Assembly (NCBI GenBank): GCA_964549595.1
Contig: CAZJWK010000087.1
Span: forward strand, 1 to 11,966
DNA length: 11,966 bases
Direction of reading: 5' to 3'
DNA from: CAZQQN01 sp964549595
Lineage (GTDB): Bacteria; Bacteroidota; Bacteroidia; CAILMK01; CAYYUA01
Below the pieces are notes generated by a model. That model was given only the letters and a program-made list of their open reading frames with translations, was not told where the DNA came from and ran no database searches. The position numbers and the translations under genes are program-made. This document shows, one piece after another, positions 1 through 4,995 of this stretch; position 1 is the stretch's first letter; every line of letters begins with the position of its first letter.

Positions 1-30
1 AATTGTAATAAGGTCGTTATTGGAATCACT

Positions 31-110
31 TAGTCTCCACTTCTCTCCATCCCTTAGTCTCTCAGTCCCTTTGTCTCCCAATTTACCAATTACCGAATTA
101 CCCAATTAAA
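31..110. repeat. 8-bp periodic array (octads)
   Basis: Ten consecutive 8-bp units can be read without a gap: TAGTCTCC, ACTTCTCT, CCATCCCT, TAGTCTCT, CAGTCCCT, TTGTCTCC, CAATTTAC, CAATTACC, GAATTACC, CAATTAAA. The units drift from an AGTCYCT type on the left to a CAATTACC type on the right while keeping the 8-bp phase. The same order recurs at 263-356, 4764-4851, 4989-5068 and 5221-5284. Confidence 0.8.
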
Positions 111-139
111 ACCCTACCATGAATGATGGACCTTTATGG

Positions 140-248
140 GAAATGAGGTAGAAACGTGGTTGAAATGAGGTTGAAACGCAAAAGAAATACGGTTGAAATA
201 CAATAGAAATACGGTTGAAATAACGTGGTAACAAATTGTAATAAAGTC
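140..248. repeat. 11-bp periodic array, copy 1
   Basis: Ten units, nine of 11 bp and one of 10 bp, read GAAATGAGGTA, GAAACGTGGTT, GAAATGAGGTT, GAAACGCAAAA, GAAATACGGTT, GAAATACAATA, GAAATACGGTT, GAAATAACGTG, GTAACAAATT, GTAATAAAGTC. They run directly into GTTATTGG, the usual end. The general form is G-W-A-A-Y-NNN-G-T-W: constant ends and a variable centre. The first units are GAAATG/GAAACG types and the last ones GTAAC/GTAAT types. Confidence 0.85.
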
Positions 249-262
249 GTTATTGGATTCAC

Positions 263-356
263 TTCGTCTCCGCTTCTCTAAATCTCTCAGTCCCTTCGTC
301 TCCGTCCCTTAGTCCCTTTGTCTCCCAATTTACCAATTACCCAATTACCCAATTAA
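263..356. repeat. 8-bp periodic array (octads)
   Basis: Units of 8 bp (one of 6 bp at 303-308) run from TTCGTCTC and CGCTTCTC through TTAGTCCC and TTTGTCTC to CCAATTTA and CCAATTAC. This is the same left-to-right gradient as at 31-110. It follows the 11-bp array directly and is followed by CTACCATGAATG, the head of the next composite unit. Confidence 0.8.
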
Positions 357-386
357 CAGCCTACCATGAATGAGGGGTTTTTATTG

Positions 387-540
387 GAAATGATGTTGAA
401 ATGCAATAGAAATGAGGTTGAAACGTGGTAGAAATATTTAGAAATAAAGTAGAAACATCTCGCTTTCAGTACAATGCATAGCGCTGGGTTTTATACCCTG
501 CGTTTTTTGAAATGACGTAGAAATGTGTTGAAACAAGGTA
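387..540. repeat. 11-bp periodic array, interrupted copy
   Basis: Seven units (GAAATGATGTT, GAAATGCAATA, GAAATGAGGTT, GAAACGTGGTA, GAAATATTTA, GAAATAAAGTA, GAAACATCTCG) occupy 387-462. A 46-bp non-periodic insert with a hairpin and T-run follows, then three units restart at 509 with GAAATGACGTA, the standard first unit of other arrays. The second part looks like the head of a different copy fused to the tail-less first part. Confidence 0.75.
482..508 (+). terminator. hairpin with T-run inside the repeat region
   Basis: CGCTGGGT (482-489), loop TTTAT, ACCCTGCG (495-502) form an 8-bp stem with one T-T mismatch, followed by six T. This has the form of a weak intrinsic terminator for plus-strand transcription. 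A related sequence at 3421-3447 keeps the T-run but loses several pairs, so conservation of the structure is doubtful. Confidence 0.35.
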
Positions 541-631
541 ACTTGGTATTCAACTACGAATCATTCAACCTATTAATGAATAAACCAATCAACGAGTCAA
601 CCAGCAATGGGAGCATAAAGGTTATAATCCC

Positions 632-975
632 TCAATCTTCATCTAATTCCTTATCAATCAAACTTTTAAAAGTTGTACGTAAAATTTCCAGTTGGTCTTC
701 TTCCAGATCACCTAATTGTGCTATAATCCTGTCCCTTTTTATGGTCACCAATCGATCAACTTTGATAACTGATTTCACTCTCAAATGATTGTTAGGGGAA
801 GGCGTTACAATGATTTCATTGTCGGATAATTTTTCCGGCACAACTGAGCTAATCGCGGCAATTACTAAATCTTGAAATTCATCATTAGTCACCGTATAAC
901 TACGGCAGGCCGAACCTTGGTTTTCTTGAGTTCCGAAAAAGGAAAAGGAACAAGCAGCAGATCACCGGTTGTCAT
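632..975 (-). pseudogene. frameshifted MazF/PemK-family toxin
   Basis: Endoribonuclease toxins of the MazF/PemK family cleave RNA and are paired with an upstream antitoxin. Here an ATG at 975 opens 28 codons ending in TGA at 891-889. They contain GDLLLVPFPFSEL and the KVRPAVVI segment typical of the first half of the family. The second half continues in another frame (from about 892 to the stop at 632): TNDEFQDLVIAAIS, then KVDRLVTIKRDRII and a C-terminal leucine-rich helix. Joined, the product would be about 114 residues, a normal length for the family. The shift lies just after PAVVIR and I see no slippery heptamer, so I read it as a one-base indel or a sequence error. The second half could restart at a GTG (892). 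The start at 975 overlaps the antitoxin stop by 14 bp, as is common in such pairs. Confidence 0.75.
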
Positions 976-1168
976 CCTCGGATTTTAAATAATCCTGATA
1001 AAGGTCTTCCCTTGGATCCTCCCAAAAAGAGAAAGCATCAGAATCCGATGTCAATTCCCTTACCTCATCATCTATAATCTCTTTGACATCAATTCCTAAA
1101 CGATTAGCCAGTCGAATCAGTAGGTTGTAATCACTTTTATTTTTCACTTTTAATCTTAACTCCTTCAT
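962..1168 (-). CDS. antitoxin partner of the MazF-like toxin
   Basis: A 68-residue acidic protein starting MKELRLKVKN. Its N-terminal half (K-S-D-Y-N-L-L-I-R-L-A-N-R-L-G-I) looks like a small antitoxin fold. The C-terminal segment has FWEDPREDLYQDYL, the kind of disordered acidic tail seen in antitoxins next to PemK/MazF toxins, where it blocks the toxin. The frame stays open upstream to 1273, but that stretch encodes the 8-bp repeat sequence (CAACCAAT-like units), so I chose the internal ATG at 1168. The stop overlaps the toxin start by 14 bp, which implies translational coupling. I did not recognise a precise family; the call rests mainly on position, size and the acidic tail. Confidence 0.65.
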   Translation of the reverse strand: MKELRLKVKNKSDYNLLIRLANRLGIDVKEIIDDEVRELTSDSDAFSFWEDPREDLYQDYLKSEDDNR

Positions 1169-1230
1169 AAAACCATGTTTTATTAGCCTACAAACAATTT
1201 GATTGAAAATTGGATTCGACAAATCACATC

Positions 1231-1238
1231 CAAATCTA
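1231..1238 (-). promoter_or_regulatory. possible Bacteroidota -7 box before the MazF-locus antitoxin
   Basis: On the minus strand TAGATTTG matches TAnnTTTG exactly. A TTG lies 17 bp further upstream, at the edge of the repeat. The box is about 60 bp before the chosen ATG at 1168. If it is used, the longer antitoxin start at 1273 would not be on the transcript. An 8-bp degenerate match can occur by chance. Confidence 0.3.
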
Positions 1239-1297
1239 CAAATAAACGAGTCAACCAATGACCCATTTACCAAATTCTGTTTTTCTCCCTATAGGTT

Positions 1298-1439
1298 GAA
1301 ATGACGTAGAAACGCGATAGAAATGAGGTAGAAATGTGATACTGGGTTGGCTTTCCCCTTCAGGGGATCAAGGGGTGTGCGTTGGAAATACGATAGAAAC
1401 ATCCTAAAAATATGGTTGAAATACCGTAGTAATATGGTA
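1298..1439. repeat. 11-bp periodic array split by a 43-bp insert
   Basis: Units GAAATGACGTA, GAAACGCGATA, GAAATGAGGTA, GAAATGTGATA fill 1298-1341. A non-periodic GC-rich segment (1342-1384, with CCCCTTCAGGGG) follows. Then GAAATACGATA, GAAACATCCTA, AAAATATGGTT, GAAATACCGTA, GTAATATGGTA fill 1385-1439. The unit types before and after the insert are the first and middle/last ranks of a normal array, so the insert sits inside one array. Confidence 0.8.
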
Positions 1440-1485
1440 GCTATTTTCCAACGTTTTTCCTAAACACCTACTTTTCCCTACCTCC

Positions 1486-1512
1486 TTTCTCTCCGCCAGC
1501 TGGCGGAAGAAA
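1486..1512. repeat. hairpin in a conserved intergenic block
   Basis: TCCGCCAG/CTGGCGGA (1492-1507) is a perfect 16-bp palindrome. With one bulged C (1491) the stem extends by TTTCT/AGAAA. It sits after a block beginning CCAACGTTTTTCCTAA (1448) and before ATGAGGGGTTTTT, the same order as the two-hairpin blocks at 2600-2720 and 4497-4618. Confidence 0.6.
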
Positions 1513-1530
1513 CAGGTATGAGGGGTTTTT

Positions 1531-1572
1531 GTAATATGGTTGTAACAAGTAGTAATACGTAATAATAAGGTA
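1531..1572. repeat. short 11-bp periodic array
   Basis: Units GTAATATGGTT, GTAACAAGTA, GTAATACGTA, ATAATAAGGTA, then GC. Only the late-rank GTAAY types are present, so this looks like an array that has lost its first units. Confidence 0.7.
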
Positions 1573-1755
1573 GCATTCAACTAAGAACAACGAACCTTGA
1601 ACTATCCCAGTCAACAAGTAAACCAGTCACCGAGGAACGAGCAACGAACGTCAAACATTGAACCTCGAACATTGAACATTGAACCTGATTACCCAGTCAA
1701 CGAGTAAACCAATACACAAGTCAACCAGTAATCGAGCAACCAAGAACAAAGAAAA
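1573..1755. repeat. mixed 7/8-bp periodic array
   Basis: The sequence is dominated by near-repeats such as TCAACGAG, TAAACCAA, TACACAAG, TCAACCAG, TAATCGAG (8-bp phase, about 1697-1740) and GAACATT GAACATT GAACCTG (7-bp phase, about 1667-1687). Similar material lies at about 557-610 and 3590-3716. It ends just after the stop of the VapC-like gene. Confidence 0.65.
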
Positions 1756-1759
1756 CATT

Positions 1760-2170
1760 TTAAAATGCAGATTCATTAAGAATTTGTTCAGGAGTTTTCC
1801 GTCCCAAATCGGTCTTGTCAAAATCGCTATCAAAGCTCACTATTGTAAGCCCTTCACTTTCAGCTACCATGTATTGATAGCTATCATCAAAATCAAGATT
1901 AAACTTTTGTCTCAACTTTGGTAGCACCATCAATTGTTGGATGGATAAGTATTTTCTGCCAACGTTGTTTTTTTCAAATAAATCGTTAAGAAAATCCTGA
2001 AATAATGCTTCATCTTTAAGCTTAATCAAAATGACACCAATGGAGTAAATTGAAAATTCTGATATAGCAAGAGAAGAAGCATCAACTCCTTTTAAAAACC
2101 TTTCTGATTCCTCAGCTTTCTCCTGTTTAAGAATGGGTTCAAGCCAAATATTTGTATCTACCAAATACAT
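1760..2170 (-). CDS. PIN-domain ribonuclease toxin, VapC family
   Basis: A 136-residue PIN-domain protein, expected to be a Mg-dependent ribonuclease acting as the toxin of a type II pair. The N-terminal YLVDTNIWLE carries the first catalytic Asp (D5). SEFS provides a likely acidic residue (E38). FDDSYQY supplies D95/D96 and SFDSDFD supplies D114/D116, so the acidic set of the PIN active site is complete. The length is normal for VapC. The start codon lies 3 bp after the antitoxin stop, so the two are surely co-transcribed. The last codons abut the 7/8-bp repeat region, but the reading frame looks intact. The RNA target cannot be told from sequence. Confidence 0.9.
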   Translation of the reverse strand: MYLVDTNIWLEPILKQEKAEESERFLKGVDASSLAISEFSIYSIGVILIKLKDEALFQDFLNDLFEKNNVGRKYLSIQQLMVLPKLRQKFNLDFDDSYQYMVAESEGLTIVSFDSDFDKTDLGRKTPEQILNESAF

Positions 2171-2173
2171 TGT

Positions 2174-2392
2174 TTAACTCCCCATCCAATCAAGCGCCTT
2201 CTTTTGAAGTTCAACAGAAGTGTACTTGTCCTTATACGCCTTAAGTCCTCCGGCCCATGATAATTGGAGCCTGTTTTGTTTAGTCGTTTCCGTTTGCTTT
2301 TTAGTTAATAAAAACTCCACAAAATCTATGACCTCTTTTTGTTCTTCCGGTGACAACCGGTCTAAAAGTTTTTGAATTTCTTTATTACTCAT
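2174..2392 (-). CDS. DUF2281-like antitoxin of the VapC pair
   Basis: A 72-residue protein with an N-terminal helix rich in acidic and leucine residues (LDRLSPEEQKEVIDFVEFLL, residues 10-29), as in DUF2281 proteins, and a C-terminal segment WAGGLKAYKDKYTSVELQKK that is characteristic of the antitoxins coupled to PIN toxins. The first part probably dimerises or binds operator DNA, and the tail probably wraps the toxin. The ATG at 2392 is the first in frame. The intergenic distance to the toxin is 3 bp. No clear TAnnTTTG box is visible in the leader, and the 11-bp array ends about 100 bp further upstream. Confidence 0.85.
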   Translation of the reverse strand: MSNKEIQKLLDRLSPEEQKEVIDFVEFLLTKKQTETTKQNRLQLSWAGGLKAYKDKYTSVELQKKALDWMGS

Positions 2393-2493
2393 TGTTTCAT
2401 TTTATTCTCTAAAACGTGAGATTAAATGAAAAAGTTTAATCCGATGCGTGGATAGCTATTCGAGTTTCAAGATTTCAAGATTGCTGGTTGGTT

Positions 2494-2590
2494 GAAATAC
2501 AATAGCAACATCGTTGTAATAAGGTTGAAATAGCGTAGTAACACCGTTGTAATACATAGTAACAAGGTAGTAATATGTAGTAATAAGGTA
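2494..2590. repeat. 11-bp periodic array
   Basis: Nine units: GAAATACAATA, GCAACATCGTT, GTAATAAGGTT, GAAATAGCGTA, GTAACACCGTT, GTAATACATA, GTAACAAGGTA, GTAATATGTA, GTAATAAGGTA, then GC. Seven are 11 bp and two are 10 bp. It lacks the early GAAATG ranks and ends with the usual last unit GTAATAAGGTA. Confidence 0.85.
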
Positions 2591-2741
2591 GCCCAATTCC
2601 AACGTTTTTCCTAATTACCGCCTTTTCCCTACCGCTTTTTCCGCTGGTTAGCGGACAGGCTTTCCGCCGGCAGGCGGACATAGGCCCTTTGGGAGAAACA
2701 TGAGTGAGGGGAATTTTTTTAAATAACGTTGAAACACAGTA
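2591..2741. repeat. two-hairpin intergenic block with two trailing 11-bp units
   Basis: After CCAACGTTTTTCCTAA come two GC-rich hairpins: TCCGCT GGTT AGCGGA (2640-2655) and TCCGCC GGCA GGCGGA (2663-2678). Then GGGAGAAACATGAGTGAGGG and a T-run, followed by two units of the 11-bp type (2720-2741). The same block, nearly base for base in its core, recurs at 4497-4618; a one-hairpin version is at 1448-1530. Confidence 0.75.
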
Positions 2742-2796
2742 GCTTTTTCCCACTTTTTTCTGAATAAACTACTTTTCACAAGCGCTTTCTTATAAT

Positions 2797-3093
2797 TTAG
2801 TATTTTTTGTTATCCGGGTTTTGGCGATTATCAAAGAAATTAAGGATAATTAACTTGTGATAAGTGTCCCTATAAAATAAGGTGTTTTGTTTTGTCAAAG
2901 TAAATCCTCTGATACCAAGTTTTTCGTTTTCAACAGTTCCAAGTTCAGGAAATTCAGCAAGGGTTTCAATAATTCCATAGGTTTGATTAGCAAATTTTTC
3001 TGCTACAAGTGCTCCCCATTCATCCTCAATATATTCCTCAATGGCATGGAATTTATTAACAGCACGCTGAGTCCAGACTATTGTTTTAGCCAT
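2797..3093 (-). CDS. ParE/RelE-family toxin
   Basis: A 98-residue protein of the ParE/RelE fold. The N-terminal helices (residues 10-48, including FHAIEEYIEDEWG and EKFANQTYGIIETL), the FPELG turn (49-53) and the C-terminal sheet with IRGFTL (61-66), LFYRDTYHKLIILNFFDNRQ (72-91) follow the family order. The C-terminal R90-Q-N-P resembles the R-Q-x-P end of ParE proteins. Members either poison gyrase (ParE) or cleave mRNA on the ribosome (RelE); the target cannot be decided here. The start overlaps the antitoxin gene by 16 bp, showing translational coupling. The length is normal and the frame intact. Confidence 0.88.
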   Translation of the reverse strand: MAKTIVWTQRAVNKFHAIEEYIEDEWGALVAEKFANQTYGIIETLAEFPELGTVENEKLGIRGFTLTKQNTLFYRDTYHKLIILNFFDNRQNPDNKKY

Positions 3094-3314
3094 CTTTGGT
3101 GCAGACGCTTAGCTTCCTCGTGACTCACCAAATTTTCAGAATTATGACTTTCATTATAAGCTAAAAGTAATTCTTCCTTTTGAGCTTTTGTCAGGTTATT
3201 CCACAAACCTCCGGGTACCCTATTGCTTAACCGTTGAAATAGTTGGTACAAACCTTTCAATTCGGTTTCATCCATCTTATCAATAATTTGATGAAAACTT
3301 TCTTTAACACTCAT
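3078..3314 (-). CDS. antitoxin of the ParE-like toxin
   Basis: A 78-residue protein. The N-terminal half (MSVKESFHQIIDKMDETELKGLYQLFQRL) is helical. The C-terminal tail SHEEAKRLHQRWLKQ resembles the E-E-x-x-x-x-x-x-W-L-K end common to antitoxins of ParE/RelE toxins. The central part (KAQKEELLLAYNES) also fits the small-antitoxin pattern. The ATG at 3314 has an AAAGG run 9 bp upstream, one of the few Shine-Dalgarno-like signals in the window. It overlaps the toxin gene by 16 bp. I am confident of the role from position and tail, less so of the family. Confidence 0.8.
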   Translation of the reverse strand: MSVKESFHQIIDKMDETELKGLYQLFQRLSNRVPGGLWNNLTKAQKEELLLAYNESHNSENLVSHEEAKRLHQRWLKQ

Positions 3315-3447
3315 AGTTTCTACCTTTAAGTACCATATTAACAGTCAACATTGTAACCTGGTTTCTTATCATCAAGAGATTTAATAAATAGGAATGGAGC
3401 AGTTTATTTCTTTTTCCAAGCGCTGAGTTTCAGTCCCTGCATTTTTT

Positions 3448-3532
3448 GAAATGACGTAGAAACGTGGTAGAAATGATTAGTAACAAAGTGGTAACAGGTT
3501 GTAACAATTAGTAATAAAGTTGTAATAAGGTG
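3448..3532. repeat. 11-bp periodic array
   Basis: Eight units: GAAATGACGTA, GAAACGTGGTA, GAAATGATTA, GTAACAAAGTG, GTAACAGGTT, GTAACAATTA, GTAATAAAGTT, GTAATAAGGTG, then GC. It begins and ends with the standard first and last units but skips the middle ranks (GAAATAC, GAAACATC types). Confidence 0.85.
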
Positions 3533-3716
3533 GCTGACAACAACTACCAACAATGAACGAGGAACGAATCATTTAAACCTTGAACATTGAACTCATTTGA
3601 ACTTTGAATCCTTCCAACCAGTAAACCAGTCAATGAGCAACGAAACACAAACCATTACAACATCAAACATTGAACTTCCCCATTCAACCAATACACAAGC
3701 CAACAGAATCCACCAC
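3533..3716. repeat. mixed 7/8-bp periodic array
   Basis: Near-repeats such as GAACATTG, CCAACCAG, TAAACCAG, TCAATGAG, CAACGAAA and CAACCAATACACAAGCCAAC follow the 11-bp array. It is the same kind of material, after the same kind of array, as at 1573-1755. Confidence 0.6.
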
Positions 3717-3717
3717 A

Positions 3718-4419
3718 TTACAAATTCAATTCCTCCTCAAGTTTCGTTTTCAAACGATTAAAAGCCTTGGAAAAGGCCGACACATAATTAAGTAGTTCCT
3801 CGATTTCCTCTTCATTGTAAATATGGGTAGATAAATTGCGGAATTCAATCATTTCCAGCCAAACCCCCTCTTCTTCAAGTAACCCTTGTACATAAGCCTC
3901 TTTAAAACAAGCCCTGGGACTTTTGCAGGTAATGCCCACAAAATCCAAATAACGCCTAATGGCTTTCCACGCCATTTCAAAGGTAAATTCAAACCGCTTA
4001 ACAGCCACATCTAAATACACATCACTAAACCCTTCTTTATAAAAAGCATCTTTCCCCTCTATAACAGCATCAAATCGCTCCAAGGCATTGTTAAAATTAT
4101 GCAGCTGATCCTCAAACCGTTGTTTTTTGCTGTGACTGTAGAGGACCTTCCCGGTGCTCTTTACCCGGTTTTTAAACCGCTCAGAGGTTTGGGCCAGGTT
4201 TTTGATATCAATCTTTTGAAGGGTTTCCAGTTCATCGATCTCTTGTTCTATGGCATCTAATTTTTCAAAACCGAGATCAGGATCTTCAAACGCCACATCA
4301 ATATCACTTCCTTCTCCTGCCTCACCGGAAGCCTGGGATCCATACAAATAGATTCGATCAGGATTAGCGTGTTTAAGAATGATGTTTTTTATTTCCCGGA
4401 TGAGCCCCTGAGTCGTCAT
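3718..4419 (-). CDS. fused MntA-like nucleotidyltransferase and HepT-like HEPN protein
   Basis: A 233-residue protein joining two domains that are normally separate genes. Residues about 5-95 form a minimal nucleotidyltransferase domain: LYGSQASGEAGEGSDIDVAF gives G27-S28 and D39/D41, and QKIDI gives the third Asp (D71). Residues about 100-230 match the HI0074/HepT family (nucleotidyltransferase substrate-binding protein, HEPN fold), with FEFTFEMAWKAIRRYL and RNLSTHIY, which is R194-X4-H199-X-Y201. In known MntA-HepT pairs the HEPN protein is an RNase toxin whose RX4HXY tyrosine is modified by the nucleotidyltransferase. All key residues of both parts are visible. The frame is continuous across the joint (about residues 92-103). 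An 11-bp array begins just upstream of the start, and no promoter is evident. Confidence 0.88.
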   Translation of the reverse strand: MTTQGLIREIKNIILKHANPDRIYLYGSQASGEAGEGSDIDVAFEDPDLGFEKLDAIEQEIDELETLQKIDIKNLAQTSERFKNRVKSTGKVLYSHSKKQRFEDQLHNFNNALERFDAVIEGKDAFYKEGFSDVYLDVAVKRFEFTFEMAWKAIRRYLDFVGITCKSPRACFKEAYVQGLLEEEGVWLEMIEFRNLSTHIYNEEEIEELLNYVSAFSKAFNRLKTKLEEELNL

Positions 4420-4446
4420 TTAACTTCATTGAAATACATGAATATT

Positions 4447-4489
4447 GTAACAACGTGGTAACACGGTTGTAATACATCGTAATAAGGTA
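4447..4489. repeat. partial 11-bp periodic array
   Basis: Units GTAACAACGTG, GTAACACGGTT, GTAATACATC, GTAATAAGGTA, then GC. Only late-rank units are present. A degenerate GAAATACATG precedes them, only 10 bp before the start codon of the MNT-HEPN gene. Confidence 0.75.
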
Positions 4490-4496
4490 GCTATTT

Positions 4497-4618
4497 CCCA
4501 ATGTTTTTCCTAAATGCCAACTTTTCCCGACCTCTTTTTCCGCTGGTTAGCGGACAGGCTTTCCGCCGGTAGGCGGACAGGCTCCTCTGGGAGAAACATG
4601 TATTAGGGGGATTTTTTT
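4497..4618. repeat. two-hairpin intergenic block, second copy
   Basis: CCAATGTTTTTCCTAA is followed by hairpins TCCGCT GGTT AGCGGA (4539-4554) and TCCGCC GGTA GGCGGA (4562-4577), then GGGAGAAACATG and a G5-A-T7 run. The second loop differs by one base from the copy at 2663-2678 while both stems are unchanged. The block leads straight into GAAATGACGTA, the first unit of the next 11-bp array. Confidence 0.75.
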
Positions 4619-4748
4619 GAAATGACGTAGAAAAGCGATAGAAATGGGGTTGAAATGGATAGAAATACAATAGAAACATCGTAGAAATATGGTTGAAATA
4701 CCATTGTAACAAGGTTGTAATAACGTAGTAACAAGTTGTAATAAGGTT
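4619..4748. repeat. 11-bp periodic array, fullest copy
   Basis: Twelve units: GAAATGACGTA, GAAAAGCGATA, GAAATGGGGTT, GAAATGGATA, GAAATACAATA, GAAACATCGTA, GAAATATGGTT, GAAATACCATT, GTAACAAGGTT, GTAATAACGTA, GTAACAAGTT, GTAATAAGGTT. Ten are 11 bp and two are 10 bp. It is the most complete array and can serve as the reference order for the others. It is followed by GTTATTGGGATCACT and an octad array. Confidence 0.88.
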
Positions 4749-4763
4749 GTTATTGGGATCACT
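4641..4763. repeat. 123-bp direct repeat, left copy
   Basis: This segment matches 4873-4995 at an offset of 232 bp with two mismatches by hand alignment (positions 4647/4879 and 4750/4982). It spans ten 11-bp units and the start of the tail, so a whole composite unit has been duplicated recently. Confidence 0.85.
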
Positions 4764-4851
4764 GATTCTCCGCTTCTTTCAGTCTCTTAGTCCCTTTGTC
4801 TCCCAATTTACCAATTACCCAATTACCCAATTATCCATTTACCAGCCTACC
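4764..4851. repeat. 8-bp periodic array (octads)
   Basis: Eleven gap-free units: GATTCTCC, GCTTCTTT, CAGTCTCT, TAGTCCCT, TTGTCTCC, CAATTTAC, CAATTACC, CAATTACC, CAATTATC, CATTTACC, AGCCTACC, then ATGAATG of the next head. Confidence 0.82.
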
Positions 4852-4872
4852 ATGAATGTGGGATTTTTATGG

Positions 4873-4995
4873 GAAATGAGGTTGAAATGGATAGAAATAC
4901 AATAGAAACATCGTAGAAATATGGTTGAAATACCATTGTAACAAGGTTGTAATAACGTAGTAACAAGTTGTAATAAGGTTGGTATTGGGATCACT
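4873..4995. repeat. 123-bp direct repeat, right copy (11-bp array)
   Basis: Ten 11-bp type units from GAAATGAGGTT to GTAATAAGGTT (4873-4980), then GGTATTGGGATCACT. It is nearly identical to 4641-4763. The first two units of the left copy (GAAATGACGTA, GAAAAGCGATA) have no counterpart here; a head ATGAATGTGGGATTTTTATG stands in their place. Confidence 0.85.

Larger units (their letters stand above)
1..631. other. gene-free repeat region left of the MazF-like locus
   Basis: I see no convincing gene here. The stretch holds the tail of one composite repeat unit (1-113), a full 247-bp unit (114-360) made of a short head, an 11-bp array and an 8-bp array, and a third unit (361 onward) whose 11-bp array breaks off near 462. 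After that come a hairpin with a T-run (482-508), three more 11-bp units (509-540) and a short CAACCAGT-like 8-bp array up to about 610. Short open frames crossing it arise from the repeats. Confidence 0.8.
1169..1759. other. gene-free repeat region between the MazF and VapC loci
   Basis: No gene is supported here. From left to right it holds the antitoxin leader with a likely promoter, an 8-bp type stretch (about 1245-1270), an 11-bp array split by a 43-bp GC-rich insert (1298-1439), a block shared with two other gaps (CCAACGTTTTTCCTAA, 1448-1463) with a hairpin, a short 11-bp array (1531-1572), and a long 7/8-bp periodic stretch up to about 1755. Confidence 0.8.
2393..2796. other. gene-free repeat region between the VapC and ParE loci
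   Basis: No gene is supported. It holds the leader of the VapC pair (to about 2490), an 11-bp array (2494-2590), a block with two GC-rich hairpins (2591-2719), two more 11-bp units (2720-2741) and an AT-rich tail. A long open frame on the minus strand between 2475 and 2753 is produced by the repeats. Confidence 0.8.
3315..3717. other. gene-free repeat region between the ParE and MNT-HEPN loci
   Basis: No gene is supported. It contains the antitoxin leader (to about 3410), a CGCTGAG...CCCTGCATTTTTT head (3421-3447) related to 482-508, an eight-unit 11-bp array (3448-3532), and then mixed 7/8-bp repeats of the GAACATTG and CAACCAGT kinds that run up to the stop of the MNT-HEPN gene at 3718. 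Confidence 0.8.

Noticed and set aside
525..788. Plus-strand open frame of 87 codons
   Set aside because: It begins in an 11-bp array, crosses an 8-bp array and then runs antisense to the MazF-like toxin, which has clear family motifs.
1169..1273. 35-codon N-terminal extension of the MazF-locus antitoxin
   Set aside because: Its first part encodes the 8-bp repeat (CAACCAAT, ACCCATTT), and a promoter-like box lies within it, so the ATG at 1168 is the better start.
2475..2753. Minus-strand open frame rich in Cys, Tyr, Leu, Gln, Ile, Ser and Thr
   Set aside because: It is the translation of the 11-bp units (33 bp gives an 11-residue repeat) and the hairpin block. The minus strand of the arrays simply lacks stop codons, and there is no domain or plausible start.
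632..4419. Integron cassette array with attC sites
   Set aside because: The GTTGAAAY cores do not fit GTTRRRY with a matching RYYYAAC partner, the hairpins do not have the attC layout, and there is no integrase in the window.
4491..4762. Two overlapping minus-strand open frames with similar Tyr/Leu/Gln/Ser-rich sequence
   Set aside because: These arise from the same array and hairpin sequence as at 2475-2753, in two frames at once, which is a sign of composition and not of coding.
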